Source: Limnobacter thiooxidans (GTDB lineage: Bacteria; Pseudomonadota; Gammaproteobacteria; Burkholderiales; Burkholderiaceae_B). Taken from it: a stretch of 64,000 nucleotides of DNA. The stretch lies in NCBI RefSeq assembly GCF_036323495.1, contig NZ_AP028947.1, positions 1,922,001 to 1,986,000 on the forward strand. Direction: 5' to 3'. The position numbers and the translations under genes are program-made. A model generated the notes under the pieces. The model worked only from the letters and a program-made list of their open reading frames with translations. It was not told the origin of the DNA and made no database searches. Positions 27,134 to 36,252 of this stretch are shown here, one piece after another. Position 1 is the stretch's first letter. Each line of letters begins with the position of its first letter.

Positions 27134-28882
27134 ATGGCAGCATCGACTTTCGACGTAGTCATCACGGGCGGCCGTTACTTTGACGGCACGGGTGGGCCTT
27201 CGGCCATTCGGCACATCGGGATCAAGGATGGAAGAATTGCAGCGGTCAGTGAAACCCCCCTGCTTTACGACGGTACGCCAAAGGTAATCGACGCGGCAGG
27301 CCACTGGATCACACCGGGCTTTCTGGACACCCACACCCACTACGACGCTGAAATGATTGTGGCGCCCAGCCTGTCAGAATCCGTGCGTCATGGGGTGACC
27401 ACCGTGCTGGTCGGCAGTTGCTCGCTGAGCATGATATGCAGCGAAGCCGAAGACGCATCCGATATTTTCACCCGCGTAGAAACAGTGCCGCGTGAAAAAG
27501 TGCTGCCCATTCTTCAACAACAGAAAACCTGGAATACGCCGAAACAGTGGGTTGAGTTCGTGCAAAAGCAGCCATTAGGCCCCAACCTGATTTCCTTTCT
27601 CGGCCACAGTGATTTGCGCGTGGGCACCATGGGCCTGCTGGACTCCACAGACCGCAAGGTGAAACCCACCGAAACGCAAATGCAGAAAATGGAGGCCACA
27701 CTGACCGAGGCCATGGAAGCCGGTTTTCTGGGCCTGTCCACCATGTGCCTCAAATGGGACAAAATTGACGGTGACCGAGCCTGGTCAAAAAGCCTGCCCA
27801 GCACCTACGCACGCTGGAGCGAACTACGCCGCTTGAACAAGATTTTGCGCAAGTATCGCCGTGTTCACCAAGGTGCACCCAATGCCGCCAACCCGCTGCA
27901 AATTTTCGAATACCTGATTGAAACACTGGGCTGGATTCGCAAACCGCTTAAAACCACACTGATTGCGCTGATCGATTTAAAAGGCAACAAAACCGTTCGC
28001 CCCATGGCCCAGATTTCCAGCCGGCTGGTGAACTGGCTCGGTGGCGCTTTCCGCTGGCAGTTGCTACCGACCCCCTTCACGGTATATGCCGACGGCATCG
28101 ACGTCGTGTTTTTCGAAGAGTTCGGTGCTGGTGAAATGGCGCTGGACCTACGCACCCAAGTTGAAAGAAACAGCCTGTTGCAAAACGAAGACTACCGCCG
28201 ACAGTTTCGAAAGTTTTATGGCCAGAAATTGAGCCCGCGGGTTTGGCAACGCGACTTTGGCGACGCCATTATCCTAGAGTGCCCCGATGCCAACCTGGTG
28301 GGCAAGAACTTCGACGAAGTGGCCCGCACGCGCAAGGTGCACGTGGTCGACCTGTTCCTGGACCTGGTGGTGCAGTTTGGTCAGCAGTTGCGCTGGTACA
28401 CCACAGTGGGCAACCACAAGCGCGAAGTCATCCGCGAGCTGGTGCAGGACAAGAACACACTCATTACATTCAGTGATGCGGGTGCACACATCCGTAACAT
28501 GGCGTTTTACAACCTGCCTTTGCGTTTCCTGAAACTGATCAAGGAAACCATTGACGAAGGAAAACCCATCATGAGCATGGAACATGCGGTGTGGCGGTTG
28601 ACTGGTGAACAGGCCGACTGGCTGGGCATTGATGCAGGGAAAATCAGGGTGGGCGACAGGGCCGACCTGGTGGTGTTGAACCCGGACGCCTTGAACCAGA
28701 ACCTGGAACAGGTCACCTGGGGAGAGATGGAAAACTTCGGTTTGCAACGATTGGTGAATCGCAACCCAGGTGTTGTGAAACATGTGCTGATCAATGGCAA
28801 GATAGCGGTCGAGGACGAGGGCGTGCGCCCCGAACTCGGCAAAGAAATGGGTTACGGGCAATTCCTGCCCGCAAGAACCTGA
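27134..28882 (+). CDS. Amidohydrolase, D-aminoacylase/N-acyl-D-amino-acid deacylase family
   Basis: The 582-residue product has the amidohydrolase metal motif DTHTHYDAE (H67, H69), GHSDLRVG and the late Asp motif FSDAGAH. The first and last beta strands form the small urease-like domain (VVITGGRYFDGTG; ADLVVLNPD). The family hydrolyses N-acyl-D-amino acids or related cyclic amides; the substrate is not determined. GGAG lies seven bases before the ATG. A VOC gene follows 25 bases later, so the two are probably co-transcribed. Confidence 0.85.
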   Translation: MAASTFDVVITGGRYFDGTGGPSAIRHIGIKDGRIAAVSETPLLYDGTPKVIDAAGHWITPGFLDTHTHYDAEMIVAPSLSESVRHGVTTVLVGSCSLSMICSEAEDASDIFTRVETVPREKVLPILQQQKTWNTPKQWVEFVQKQPLGPNLISFLGHSDLRVGTMGLLDSTDRKVKPTETQMQKMEATLTEAMEAGFLGLSTMCLKWDKIDGDRAWSKSLPSTYARWSELRRLNKILRKYRRVHQGAPNAANPLQIFEYLIETLGWIRKPLKTTLIALIDLKGNKTVRPMAQISSRLVNWLGGAFRWQLLPTPFTVYADGIDVVFFEEFGAGEMALDLRTQVERNSLLQNEDYRRQFRKFYGQKLSPRVWQRDFGDAIILECPDANLVGKNFDEVARTRKVHVVDLFLDLVVQFGQQLRWYTTVGNHKREVIRELVQDKNTLITFSDAGAHIRNMAFYNLPLRFLKLIKETIDEGKPIMSMEHAVWRLTGEQADWLGIDAGKIRVGDRADLVVLNPDALNQNLEQVTWGEMENFGLQRLVNRNPGVVKHVLINGKIAVEDEGVRPELGKEMGYGQFLPART

Positions 28883-28907
28883 ACACAAAAATCCACGGAG
28901 AAGTACG

Positions 28908-29276
28908 ATGATTGGATATGTAACGATTGGTACAAACGACCTGCCAAAAAGTGGCGAGTATTTTGACAAGCTGTTTGCACCATTGGGTGCCAAGCGGGTT
29001 CTGGAAGTGCCCCACGGTATTTTCTGGGGCTCCAGCCTGGCCAACCCCTTCATTGGCCTGATGAAGCCAGCAAATGGCCAACCCGCCAATGTGGGCAACG
29101 GCACCATGGTGGCCTTGGTCGCGAAAGACCGTGCCCAGGTGGATGAATTTTACGCCCACGCCAAAGCACACGGCTGCACCTGTGAAGGCGCACCCGGTGA
29201 ACGCATGCCCGGCTTTTACGCGGCCTACTTCCGCACACCGGAAGGCCACAAGATGAACATTTACAAATTAGGTTAA
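28908..29276 (+). CDS. VOC-family (glyoxalase-like) protein
   Basis: The 122-residue product is a single vicinal-oxygen-chelate domain starting MIGYVTIGTNDLPKSGEYFD and ending TPEGHKMNIYKLG, the usual C-terminal strand with a metal-type Glu/His region. VOC proteins include glyoxalases, dioxygenases and binding proteins; the role is not fixed. GGAG lies seven bases before the ATG. It sits between the amidohydrolase and the acetoacetate-decarboxylase-like gene, four bases from the latter. Confidence 0.87.
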   Translation: MIGYVTIGTNDLPKSGEYFDKLFAPLGAKRVLEVPHGIFWGSSLANPFIGLMKPANGQPANVGNGTMVALVAKDRAQVDEFYAHAKAHGCTCEGAPGERMPGFYAAYFRTPEGHKMNIYKLG

Positions 29277-29280
29277 TGAA

Positions 29281-29985
29281 TTGAACCCAGTTGATTCGAT
29301 TTCAGATCCATCCACAGACGAATTTGCATGTTTTGAGAATGTTCCTGCGCCCTGGACCTTGCATGGCAAGGGCCTGATTGTGGTCATGCGCAGCAAAGCC
29401 GAAAAGCTTCGGGCCGACCTGCGCATTCCTGCAACCGTTCGTGACACACTCAAAACACCCTTGAGTGTATTGATGTATGTGGATTACACCCATTCCAACG
29501 CAGGTCCTTACAAGGAATTGCTTTACATTCCGGGCACCGCGCAATTCACAGGCCAACGCCGGCCCACCATCAGCAACATCGTGGTGAGCAGCGCAAGCAG
29601 TGTAAAAAATGGGCGAATCAATTGGGGTATTCCAAAAAATCTGTGTGAGTTTGAGGTGGCGCAAGGGCCAGAAGGTGTTCAGGAGATCAGCCTGAATCAA
29701 AACAACCTGCCCCAATTTGAGTTGGCCTATTCCTCGCGAGGCTTTCAGTTCCCTATTCACACCAGCCTGGTGCCGGGTTTCATGAAAACCCTGGGTCAAC
29801 ACTGGCAAGGCAAGGAATTTGTCTACAGTCCAAGTGCGAAAGGCAAAGCCCGCTTTGCCAAAGTCCACCTGCTGAAAAACCTCGGCGAGGCGTTTCCTGA
29901 CCTGGACATTGGCGATGTGGTCACTGCGCTTGAAATTACCCGTTTCGAAATGACATTCCCTGTAGCCCAGGTAAGCCCGGCTTGA
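29281..29985 (+). CDS. Acetoacetate decarboxylase-like protein
   Basis: The 234-residue product shows the fold pattern of the ADC superfamily: PWTLHGKG near the start, GPYKELLYIPG in the middle and NWGIPKNLCEFE. Many relatives lack decarboxylase activity and act as lyases or binding proteins, and I cannot place the Schiff-base Lys with certainty. The start is taken as TTG at 29281, four bases after the VOC stop; only a weak TTAGG precedes it. It probably ends the amidohydrolase-VOC transcript. Confidence 0.7.
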   Translation: MNPVDSISDPSTDEFACFENVPAPWTLHGKGLIVVMRSKAEKLRADLRIPATVRDTLKTPLSVLMYVDYTHSNAGPYKELLYIPGTAQFTGQRRPTISNIVVSSASSVKNGRINWGIPKNLCEFEVAQGPEGVQEISLNQNNLPQFELAYSSRGFQFPIHTSLVPGFMKTLGQHWQGKEFVYSPSAKGKARFAKVHLLKNLGEAFPDLDIGDVVTALEITRFEMTFPVAQVSPA

Positions 29986-30083
29986 TTAAAGCCAGGATGT
30001 AACCCTGCATGTAACCTTTCATTCACTCGTGGCGAATACCTTCCCGCAGGCACACCGGTTGTGCCAAGTGACGAGGGCTCAAC

Positions 30084-30896
30084 ATGGAAAATCGATGGAA
30101 GGTTAATGCCAAACAGTCAGGTTTAATGCTTGCAGTCGGTGTGGTACTGAACCCCACCGGTGCACTGGCCAACACCTGCAACTGGACCAGCACGCCTGAA
30201 CGCATGATCGTGGCCGAGCTTTATACCTCGGAAGGTTGCAGCAGCTGCCCGCCGGCAGACCGCTGGCTGAGCAGCCAACTTACCACGCCAGAACGCGCCC
30301 GAAGTATCCTCGCCTTGTCCTTTCACGTGGATTACTGGAATTACATTGGCTGGCAAGACCCCTATTCCAGCAAACAGTTTACCCAACGCCAGTATGCGCA
30401 CAAAAGCCGCGGTAACGTCAGCCAGATTTATACCCCGCAGTACGTGTTTTCAAACCGTGAAGTGCGCCGCTGGGGACAGGCAGGCTTGATTCCCCAACAA
30501 CTGGCAGCCATGAAACAGGACAAGGCACCGATTTCATTGCACATGTCGCTGGAACGAAAACAGGCGAATCAGGTCGAAATCAAGGTGAAAGCAGATTGGC
30601 TCGATGAACGTTACAAGGCAGGCAGAATGTTTATTGCCTTGTATGAAGACAAATTGAGTCAACAGGTTAAAGCCGGCGAGAACCGGGGTGAGTTGCTTCG
30701 GCATGACCGAGTGGTCAGACACCTCAGCCAAGCTGTGGCAGTATCGAGTGCTGACAGTGTCAGGGTATTCACACAAACCATTCCAGCCGACTGGAATCAA
30801 GAGAATGTGGGAATTGGTGTCATCGTGGAAAACAGTGAATCCAACACCGTGCTTCAGGCATTGAATGCAACAGGGGCCTTGGCCCGGTGTAGTTAA
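30084..30896 (+). CDS. DUF1223 thioredoxin-fold protein, exported
   Basis: The 270-residue product has a hydrophobic signal-like N-terminus (residues 12-29) and the DUF1223 signature ELYTSEGCSSCPPAD with CxxC at C52 and C55. The fold is thioredoxin-like, so a periplasmic thiol redox role is likely but unproven. GAGG lies about eight bases before the ATG. It is followed after 26 bases by msrB and then msrA, both exported, which suggests a periplasmic oxidative-damage repair unit in which this protein may pass electrons to the Msr enzymes. That last point is inference. Confidence 0.82.
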   Translation: MENRWKVNAKQSGLMLAVGVVLNPTGALANTCNWTSTPERMIVAELYTSEGCSSCPPADRWLSSQLTTPERARSILALSFHVDYWNYIGWQDPYSSKQFTQRQYAHKSRGNVSQIYTPQYVFSNREVRRWGQAGLIPQQLAAMKQDKAPISLHMSLERKQANQVEIKVKADWLDERYKAGRMFIALYEDKLSQQVKAGENRGELLRHDRVVRHLSQAVAVSSADSVRVFTQTIPADWNQENVGIGVIVENSESNTVLQALNATGALARCS

Positions 30897-30922
30897 AAGT
30901 GGATTGAAAAAAGGAAAATACA

Positions 30923-31426
30923 ATGCAACGTCGTACAGTACTAGCCAGTCTTGCTGCCTTGGGCGCAGGTCTGATGATCGCAAAACCCATGAGCTCAATT
31001 GCCGGAATGAACAAACTGAACAAATCTGAAGCGGAATGGCTGAAGATCATCAACAAGGATCAATTCAACGTCCTGTTCAAGGAAGCCACTGAACGCCCCT
31101 TCTCAAGCCCGCTGAACGACGAGAAACGCAAGGGCACCTACGTGTGCGCGGCCTGCAACCAGCCACTTTTTCCGGCTCAGTACAAGTACGACAGCGGCAC
31201 TGGCTGGCCCAGCTTCTTTGATGCCAACAAAGGCGCATTGAATACAAAAACCGATTACAAACTGATATTACCTCGCACGGAATACCATTGCAGCAACTGC
31301 GGTGGACACCAGGGTCACGTGTTTGATGATGGCCCTGCTCCCACTGGCAAACGGTATTGCAACAACGGATTGGCGTTGAATTTTGTACCCGAAGGCAAGG
31401 CCCTTCCGACTTTGCGCAAGGCATGA
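30923..31426 (+). CDS. msrB: Peptide methionine (R)-S-oxide reductase MsrB, exported
   Basis: The 167-residue product has an N-terminal export signal with paired Arg (MQRRTVLASLAALGAG), possibly Tat-type, then a complete MsrB domain. Structural zinc Cys pairs are C75/C78 and C123/C126, and the catalytic Cys is C146 in RYCNNGLALNF. It reduces the R epimer of methionine sulfoxide, here probably in the periplasm. AGGA lies seven bases before the ATG. It overlaps or abuts msrA, depending on which start msrA uses. Confidence 0.93.
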   Translation: MQRRTVLASLAALGAGLMIAKPMSSIAGMNKLNKSEAEWLKIINKDQFNVLFKEATERPFSSPLNDEKRKGTYVCAACNQPLFPAQYKYDSGTGWPSFFDANKGALNTKTDYKLILPRTEYHCSNCGGHQGHVFDDGPAPTGKRYCNNGLALNFVPEGKALPTLRKA

Positions 31427-31428
31427 AC

Positions 31429-32034
31429 ATGAACACACTGTTTAAATTGAAGTCGACGCTGGCTGTTGCACTGGGTGTGTTGGCAGTCACAAGCGCACAG
31501 GCGGAAACCAAAACCGCCATTTTCGGAGGTGGCTGTTTCTGGTGTGTTGAAGCTGATTTTGACAAAGTGCCAGGCGTACTTAAAACAATTTCAGGTTACG
31601 CAGGCGGGCAGTACAAAGACCCGGATTACAAGGCGGTCAGTGCGGGCCGCACCGACCACACCGAGGTTGTTGAAGTCACTTACGACGACACCAAGGCCAG
31701 CTACAGCCAACTGGTTGAGTTCTTCTGGAAAACCATAGACCCGACTGTGAAAGACCGGCAGTTTTGTGATGCAGGCACACAATACCGCACCGGCTTTTAC
31801 ACCCTGAACGATGAACAGAAGAAAGTAGCCGAAGCGAGCAAGGCCAAATTGCAGGCCAGTGGCAAGTTCAGGACCATCCACACTGAAGTGGCCCCGGCGA
31901 TCAAATTCTACCCGGCCGAGGAATACCACCAGGATTACTACAAAAAGAACCCAGTGCGTTACGGGTACTACCGAAGCGGCTGTGGTCGTGACAATCGACT
32001 GGAAGAATTGTGGGGACCGAAGGCAAGCAGGTAA
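31429..32034 (+). CDS. msrA: Peptide methionine (S)-S-oxide reductase MsrA, exported
   Basis: The 201-residue product has a signal peptide ending AQA (residues 1-25) and the MsrA motif GGGCFWCVEADF with catalytic C36. Further family blocks are GYAGG, TDHTEVVEV and FCDAGTQYRTGFY. It reduces the S epimer of methionine sulfoxide. Two in-frame ATGs are close: 31423 overlaps the msrB stop (ATGA), and 31429 has AAGG seven bases upstream and is preferred. Together with MsrB both epimers can be repaired outside the cytoplasm, which is less common than the cytoplasmic forms. Confidence 0.93.
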   Translation: MNTLFKLKSTLAVALGVLAVTSAQAETKTAIFGGGCFWCVEADFDKVPGVLKTISGYAGGQYKDPDYKAVSAGRTDHTEVVEVTYDDTKASYSQLVEFFWKTIDPTVKDRQFCDAGTQYRTGFYTLNDEQKKVAEASKAKLQASGKFRTIHTEVAPAIKFYPAEEYHQDYYKKNPVRYGYYRSGCGRDNRLEELWGPKASR

Positions 32035-32064
32035 TGTGCAAAACCGGCCGACAGCAGTTGTCGG

Positions 32065-33492
32065 TCAAACAGTTTTCAAATCCATGACAGTGAAGTGGAA
32101 TGTACTACCCACACCCACTTCACTTTCCACCCAGATTTCTCCCTGCATCAACTCCACAAGCCGGCTTGTAATACTGAGGCCCAACCCTGTGCCGCCGAAG
32201 TTGCGTGTGATGGATGAATCGGCCTGCTCGAATGGTTTGAATATCGCGTCCATTTTTTCAAGGGGGATACCAATGCCTGTGTCACGGATGGAACACACCA
32301 GCTTGTGCAAGCCGCGGTTGTCACGCGTTGCATCCACGCGAATGTCCACCCCGCCCTGCTCCGTGAACTTGATGGCATTGCCTACCATGTTGTTGAGTAC
32401 CTGCAACAAACGCACCGGGTCACCTAGCAGTTGATTGGGGCAAGCATCTGAAAACGTGCATTCAAGAGACAGGTTTTTTGCAGCCGCTTTGGGTATCATC
32501 GGCCCGATCGCCTGCTCGAACACCCGGCGTGGATCAAAGACCACTTTCTCGATCTTCATCATGCCGGCTTCAATTTTGGAGAAGTCGAGAATTTCGTTGA
32601 CGATCACCAGGAGCGTATTTGCCGAATCGTGAGCCACCTGCAAAAACTCGCGCTGTGCCTTTGTTAATTGGGTCTCAAGGGCTAACTCGGTCATACCAAT
32701 GATGCCATTCAATGGGGTGCGAATTTCATGACTCATGTTGGCAAGAAACTGGCTTTTTGCCCGGTTAGCACTTTCAGCAAGTTCTTTGGCCCGGGACTCA
32801 CCATCCAGATGTTCGGTGGTTCGTTTCAGCATTTCAAAGGCAGGGCGAAACTCGGTGGGCAAGTTTTCAATTCGCAAATCAGGCTCATTTCCAGGTTTGG
32901 CTACAGGCGCATGTTCGAATTCATCGACCCGCTCCAGGGCACCCAACCAGCTTTTCAATGGGAACCAGATAATCAGCAAGCCGCCAATCAAACCACCCAC
33001 AGCACTGGCCATGGCCACCCCAATCAAACCCCAGAAGCCGTCAGCAATGGCATCCACCGCAAATGTAAATCGCAGTACGCCGTAATCATAACCACCCGCG
33101 TTGATTGCTCGATTCACGTCATAAAGTTGTTCGGCAACTTGCTCACGAAGCCAAAGGGGTGAAGTACTTTTGGTGATCTGTGAATTCTGGGTTTTGATGA
33201 CACCGCCCGAAAGATCAATGAACTTGGCGGAGGCGAAACGAGACCCTGCAATCGCCTTGTTCAGGGTTCGTTGAATGGTGTCGTAGTCGCCGATCACTGC
33301 GCTGTCAGAGACAGTTTGGGCGACCACTTCAATCATCATGTTGGCCGAGTCTTGGGCCTCCTCCAGCGTGCTGTGGTACTGGAAACGGGAAAAGGCCACG
33401 AAACTGATACTGACAAACAGCATCAGTGCAATGGTATACAGCAGAAATACCCGTCCGATCAGGGATGAGGGCAACAAACGGATACGGCTCAT
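32065..33492 (-). CDS. Sensor histidine kinase
   Basis: The 475-residue product has two membrane segments (about 11-34 and 152-177) enclosing a periplasmic sensor region of some 115 residues, a short cytoplasmic linker, a HisKA domain with H255 in [15 protein letters not shown], and a HATPase domain with N box, DTGIGIP and GGTGLGLSI. No receiver domain is fused and no response regulator lies in the window. It follows the PhnD-like gene by 15 bases, so the binding protein may present a ligand to its periplasmic domain (inference). Confidence 0.92.
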   Translation of the reverse strand: MSRIRLLPSSLIGRVFLLYTIALMLFVSISFVAFSRFQYHSTLEEAQDSANMMIEVVAQTVSDSAVIGDYDTIQRTLNKAIAGSRFASAKFIDLSGGVIKTQNSQITKSTSPLWLREQVAEQLYDVNRAINAGGYDYGVLRFTFAVDAIADGFWGLIGVAMASAVGGLIGGLLIIWFPLKSWLGALERVDEFEHAPVAKPGNEPDLRIENLPTEFRPAFEMLKRTTEHLDGESRAKELAESANRAKSQFLANMSHEIRTPLNGIIGMTELALETQLTKAQREFLQVAHDSANTLLVIVNEILDFSKIEAGMMKIEKVVFDPRRVFEQAIGPMIPKAAAKNLSLECTFSDACPNQLLGDPVRLLQVLNNMVGNAIKFTEQGGVDIRVDATRDNRGLHKLVCSIRDTGIGIPLEKMDAIFKPFEQADSSITRNFGGTGLGLSITSRLVELMQGEIWVESEVGVGSTFHFTVMDLKTV

Positions 33493-33507
33493 TTTTATTG
33501 CAAAACC

Positions 33508-34347
33508 TCAGCGCACAGCAATTGGGGCTGACGCATAAAAACGGCGGTAACTTTCATAGTCCTTGTCGGTGGCAGACAGAAAATGGCTGTCCGTATCGAG
33601 ACCCACGGACTCGGAGGCACGTTTGAGAATCAACGCGCCTTCTTTGCTTTTGTGCATGTTGGTGAACGCATTGGCCACAGCCCTGACATCTTTGGCACTC
33701 ACTTTATTGGATGCCATCAAAGCAAGGTCAAGATAATCTTCCGAAGTCCAAAGAATACGAAACTTGGTGCCCTGCTTCTCCGTAAAACCGTCAATCAACA
33801 CCGAATTGCTGCCAACCGCCTTGGCGCGCCCAGCCAGTAATTGCGCGAATGCTGCATTCTGGTTGCCTGCAAAAACAGGATTGACCTCGATGCCTTGACT
33901 GATGAGCTGTGCCTGGGGAACGCGGTAGCCTATGAACGCCTCGGGGCCAGCAAATACCATGTCCTGCCCGTTCAGATCGGCAAGGGTACGAATGGGTGAG
34001 TTGTCCAAGACGGCGATTTGACCTTGCAGAGCAGGCCCAGTGCGACGACCGAATACTTTCCAGCCCAGCTTGTCACGTTCAGGACTGAACAGGTGATTGG
34101 AAAACACAAACTCTACTTCCTGAGCCAAAACATAAGCTGTGGTGTCAGCGGAAGTACGCCCGATTTTCAGTTCAAGCTTGACCCCACTTTTTTCACTGAC
34201 GTGTTGAATAATCGGGTTCCAATAGGCCGCAGTTTTTGGAATGTCCCATTGATTCACCGGTGAAAAACGATAAACCGGCTGCTGCGCGTGGGCTGGTGAA
34301 CCAGCCAACAACATCAAAGAAACCAGGAAAATGGAACGCAAAGTCAT
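33508..34347 (-). CDS. PhnD-like periplasmic binding protein
   Basis: The 279-residue product has a signal peptide (residues 1-21, ending AHA) and the PhnD/phosphonate-binding fold: YRFSPVNQWDIPKTAAYWNP at the start, then VEFVFSNHLF and FAGPEAFIGYR. No permease or ATPase gene lies nearby. The only partner is the kinase gene 15 bases downstream, so this is more likely a sensory binding protein than a transporter part. The ATG at 34347 has GGAAAG upstream and gives a clean signal peptide, unlike an open extension to 34398. Confidence 0.85.
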   Translation of the reverse strand: MTLRSIFLVSLMLLAGSPAHAQQPVYRFSPVNQWDIPKTAAYWNPIIQHVSEKSGVKLELKIGRTSADTTAYVLAQEVEFVFSNHLFSPERDKLGWKVFGRRTGPALQGQIAVLDNSPIRTLADLNGQDMVFAGPEAFIGYRVPQAQLISQGIEVNPVFAGNQNAAFAQLLAGRAKAVGSNSVLIDGFTEKQGTKFRILWTSEDYLDLALMASNKVSAKDVRAVANAFTNMHKSKEGALILKRASESVGLDTDSHFLSATDKDYESYRRFYASAPIAVR

Positions 34348-34365
34348 TTTTTCTTTCCAAAGAAC

Positions 34366-34391
34366 GGGGGTGGACAGCATAGACCACCCCC
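34366..34391 (-). terminator. GC-rich hairpin after the acyl-CoA ligase gene
   Basis: Eight perfect pairs (GGGGGTGG / CCACCCCC) enclose a ten-base loop between the acyl-CoA ligase stop and the PhnD-like start. The T tract after it is short, so termination may be partial. Confidence 0.55.
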
Positions 34392-34442
34392 ACTGCAAGC
34401 AAAAGGTTAAACAGAGATGCTTTTCCGATTTTGCATTAGATA

Positions 34443-36086
34443 CTACTTGGCAAATTGCACACCTTTGAATTGCTCGCGAAGTGTCGACTTCTGGATTTTA
34501 CCAGTGGCACCGATCGGCATCGCATCAACAAACTCAACGTCATCCGGAATGTGCATTTTGGAAATGCTGCCCTCGTAAAACTTCAGGATTTCTTCCTTGC
34601 TGACCTCACTTCCGGGTTTTTTGACCACGATCAACAGCGGGCGCTCATTCCATTTTTCATGGGGGATGGCGATCACTGCAGACTGCAATACAGCCGGATG
34701 AGACATGGCAATGTTTTCAAGATCAATCGAACTGATCCATTCACCGCCCGACTTGATCACATCCTTGGTGCGGTCGGTGATCTGCATCAAACCATCCGGT
34801 GCCATTCGCGCGACATCGCCAGTGGCAAACCAGCGCTTTCCATCCTTGTCGTGACTAAAGGCTTTTGCACCATCTCCACCGTAGTATTCATTCAGTACCC
34901 AATGACCCCGCACGTGAAGTTCACCACTTTGCTCGAAATCCCAGGGCAACTCGGTGCCATCTTCAGCCAGCAGCTTCATGTCCACACCAAAAATGGTTCG
35001 CCCCTGCTTGGCCACAATTTCATACTGCTCCTGCTTGGGCAAATCACGCTCGTCACCTGACAACTTGGAGACTGTTCCAAGAGGAGACATTTCAGTGCTA
35101 CCCCACCCTTGCATCAACTCCACTCCCATTTCATCGAAGGATTTGATCAAACTGATGGGAACGGCTGACCCGCCCACCAAAGACCGCTTCAAGGTGCTGA
35201 ATGTGAGTTTGTTTTGCAGGACATGGTTGATCAAACCCAACCAGATTGTGGGCACACCGGCAGCCACAGTGACTCGCTCGTTTTCAAGCAGACTGTAAAT
35301 GGAAGGGGCATCCAGCTGCGGCCCTGGCATGACCAGTTTGCAACCGGTCATCAAAGCCGCGTATGGCAAACCCCATGCATTGACATGGAACATGGGCACC
35401 ACGGGGAGAATGGTGTCCTTGCGGGTCAAGGCAATTGCATCGGCACAATTGGACATCATGGCGTGCAACATCGTAGACCGGTGGGAATACAAAATACCTT
35501 TCGGATTACCTGTCGTGCCCGAGGTGTAGCACAGGGTACAGGCCGAGTTTTCATCGAACTCCGGCCATACATAGGTGTCATTCTGCGCCGCCAGCAATGC
35601 TTCATAGTTCAGCAAACCGTTAACGGGTGGCTCCGCAGGCATCTTGTCTTCGTCAATCAGTAACACCCAGCGCTTCACGGTGGGGCAATGCGGAGCGATT
35701 GCTTTGATCAGGGGCGCAAAGGTCAGATCAAAAAAGATGGTGGTGTCTTGCGCGTGGTTGATGATGTAAATCAACTGCTGCGGGGTGTAACGTGGGTTCA
35801 GGGTGTGGGTCACTGCGCCCATGCCTGCCACCGCATAATAGATTTCAAGGTGCCGGTGGCTGTTCCAGGCAATCGTGGCAATGTTCTCGCCCTGCTCAAC
35901 ACCCAAGCCGTGCAAGGCGTTGGCCAATTGCCTTGAACGTGCAGCGAGAGCCTTGAAGGTGATGCGATGCAAGTCGCCTTCAACCCGACGGGTTACCACC
36001 TCCTGCCAACCATAAAAACGTTCTGCATGCAGCAGAATTGAAGAAAGCAGCATCTCCTGCTTCATCATCAAACCGGGTTTCAACAT
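34443..36086 (-). CDS. Acyl-CoA synthetase (medium/long-chain fatty acid CoA ligase)
   Basis: The 547-residue product is an ANL-superfamily enzyme. The P-loop-like motif [11 protein letters not shown], the adenine motif [18 protein letters not shown] and the C-terminal catalytic Lys region [12 protein letters not shown] are all present. It activates a carboxylic acid to its CoA thioester through an acyl-AMP. The similarity pattern is closest to AlkK-like fatty acyl-CoA ligases (impression). The ATG at 36086 has AGGAG nine bases upstream. It is divergent from the broken P450 gene, which may once have supplied its substrate. Confidence 0.9.
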   Translation of the reverse strand: MLKPGLMMKQEMLLSSILLHAERFYGWQEVVTRRVEGDLHRITFKALAARSRQLANALHGLGVEQGENIATIAWNSHRHLEIYYAVAGMGAVTHTLNPRYTPQQLIYIINHAQDTTIFFDLTFAPLIKAIAPHCPTVKRWVLLIDEDKMPAEPPVNGLLNYEALLAAQNDTYVWPEFDENSACTLCYTSGTTGNPKGILYSHRSTMLHAMMSNCADAIALTRKDTILPVVPMFHVNAWGLPYAALMTGCKLVMPGPQLDAPSIYSLLENERVTVAAGVPTIWLGLINHVLQNKLTFSTLKRSLVGGSAVPISLIKSFDEMGVELMQGWGSTEMSPLGTVSKLSGDERDLPKQEQYEIVAKQGRTIFGVDMKLLAEDGTELPWDFEQSGELHVRGHWVLNEYYGGDGAKAFSHDKDGKRWFATGDVARMAPDGLMQITDRTKDVIKSGGEWISSIDLENIAMSHPAVLQSAVIAIPHEKWNERPLLIVVKKPGSEVSKEEILKFYEGSISKMHIPDDVEFVDAMPIGATGKIQKSTLREQFKGVQFAK

Positions 36087-36252
36087 CGTCTCTGTCTCCT
36101 TGTTCTGATTGGAATATTTTTTATAAAGTGTAACCCATGAAAGCGTAACAACAGTTCCATTTTGTAAGGTGTTTTGCACACGCATACCGGCTTGTGACAA
36201 CAAGTTTGGTAAGTTGATCCCCAGACACAATAAATTTTCGAACAGCAACACA

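Noticed and set aside
29281..29985. Confirmed acetoacetate decarboxylase activity
   Set aside because: The fold pattern is present, but the catalytic Lys could not be assigned, so only the superfamily is claimed.
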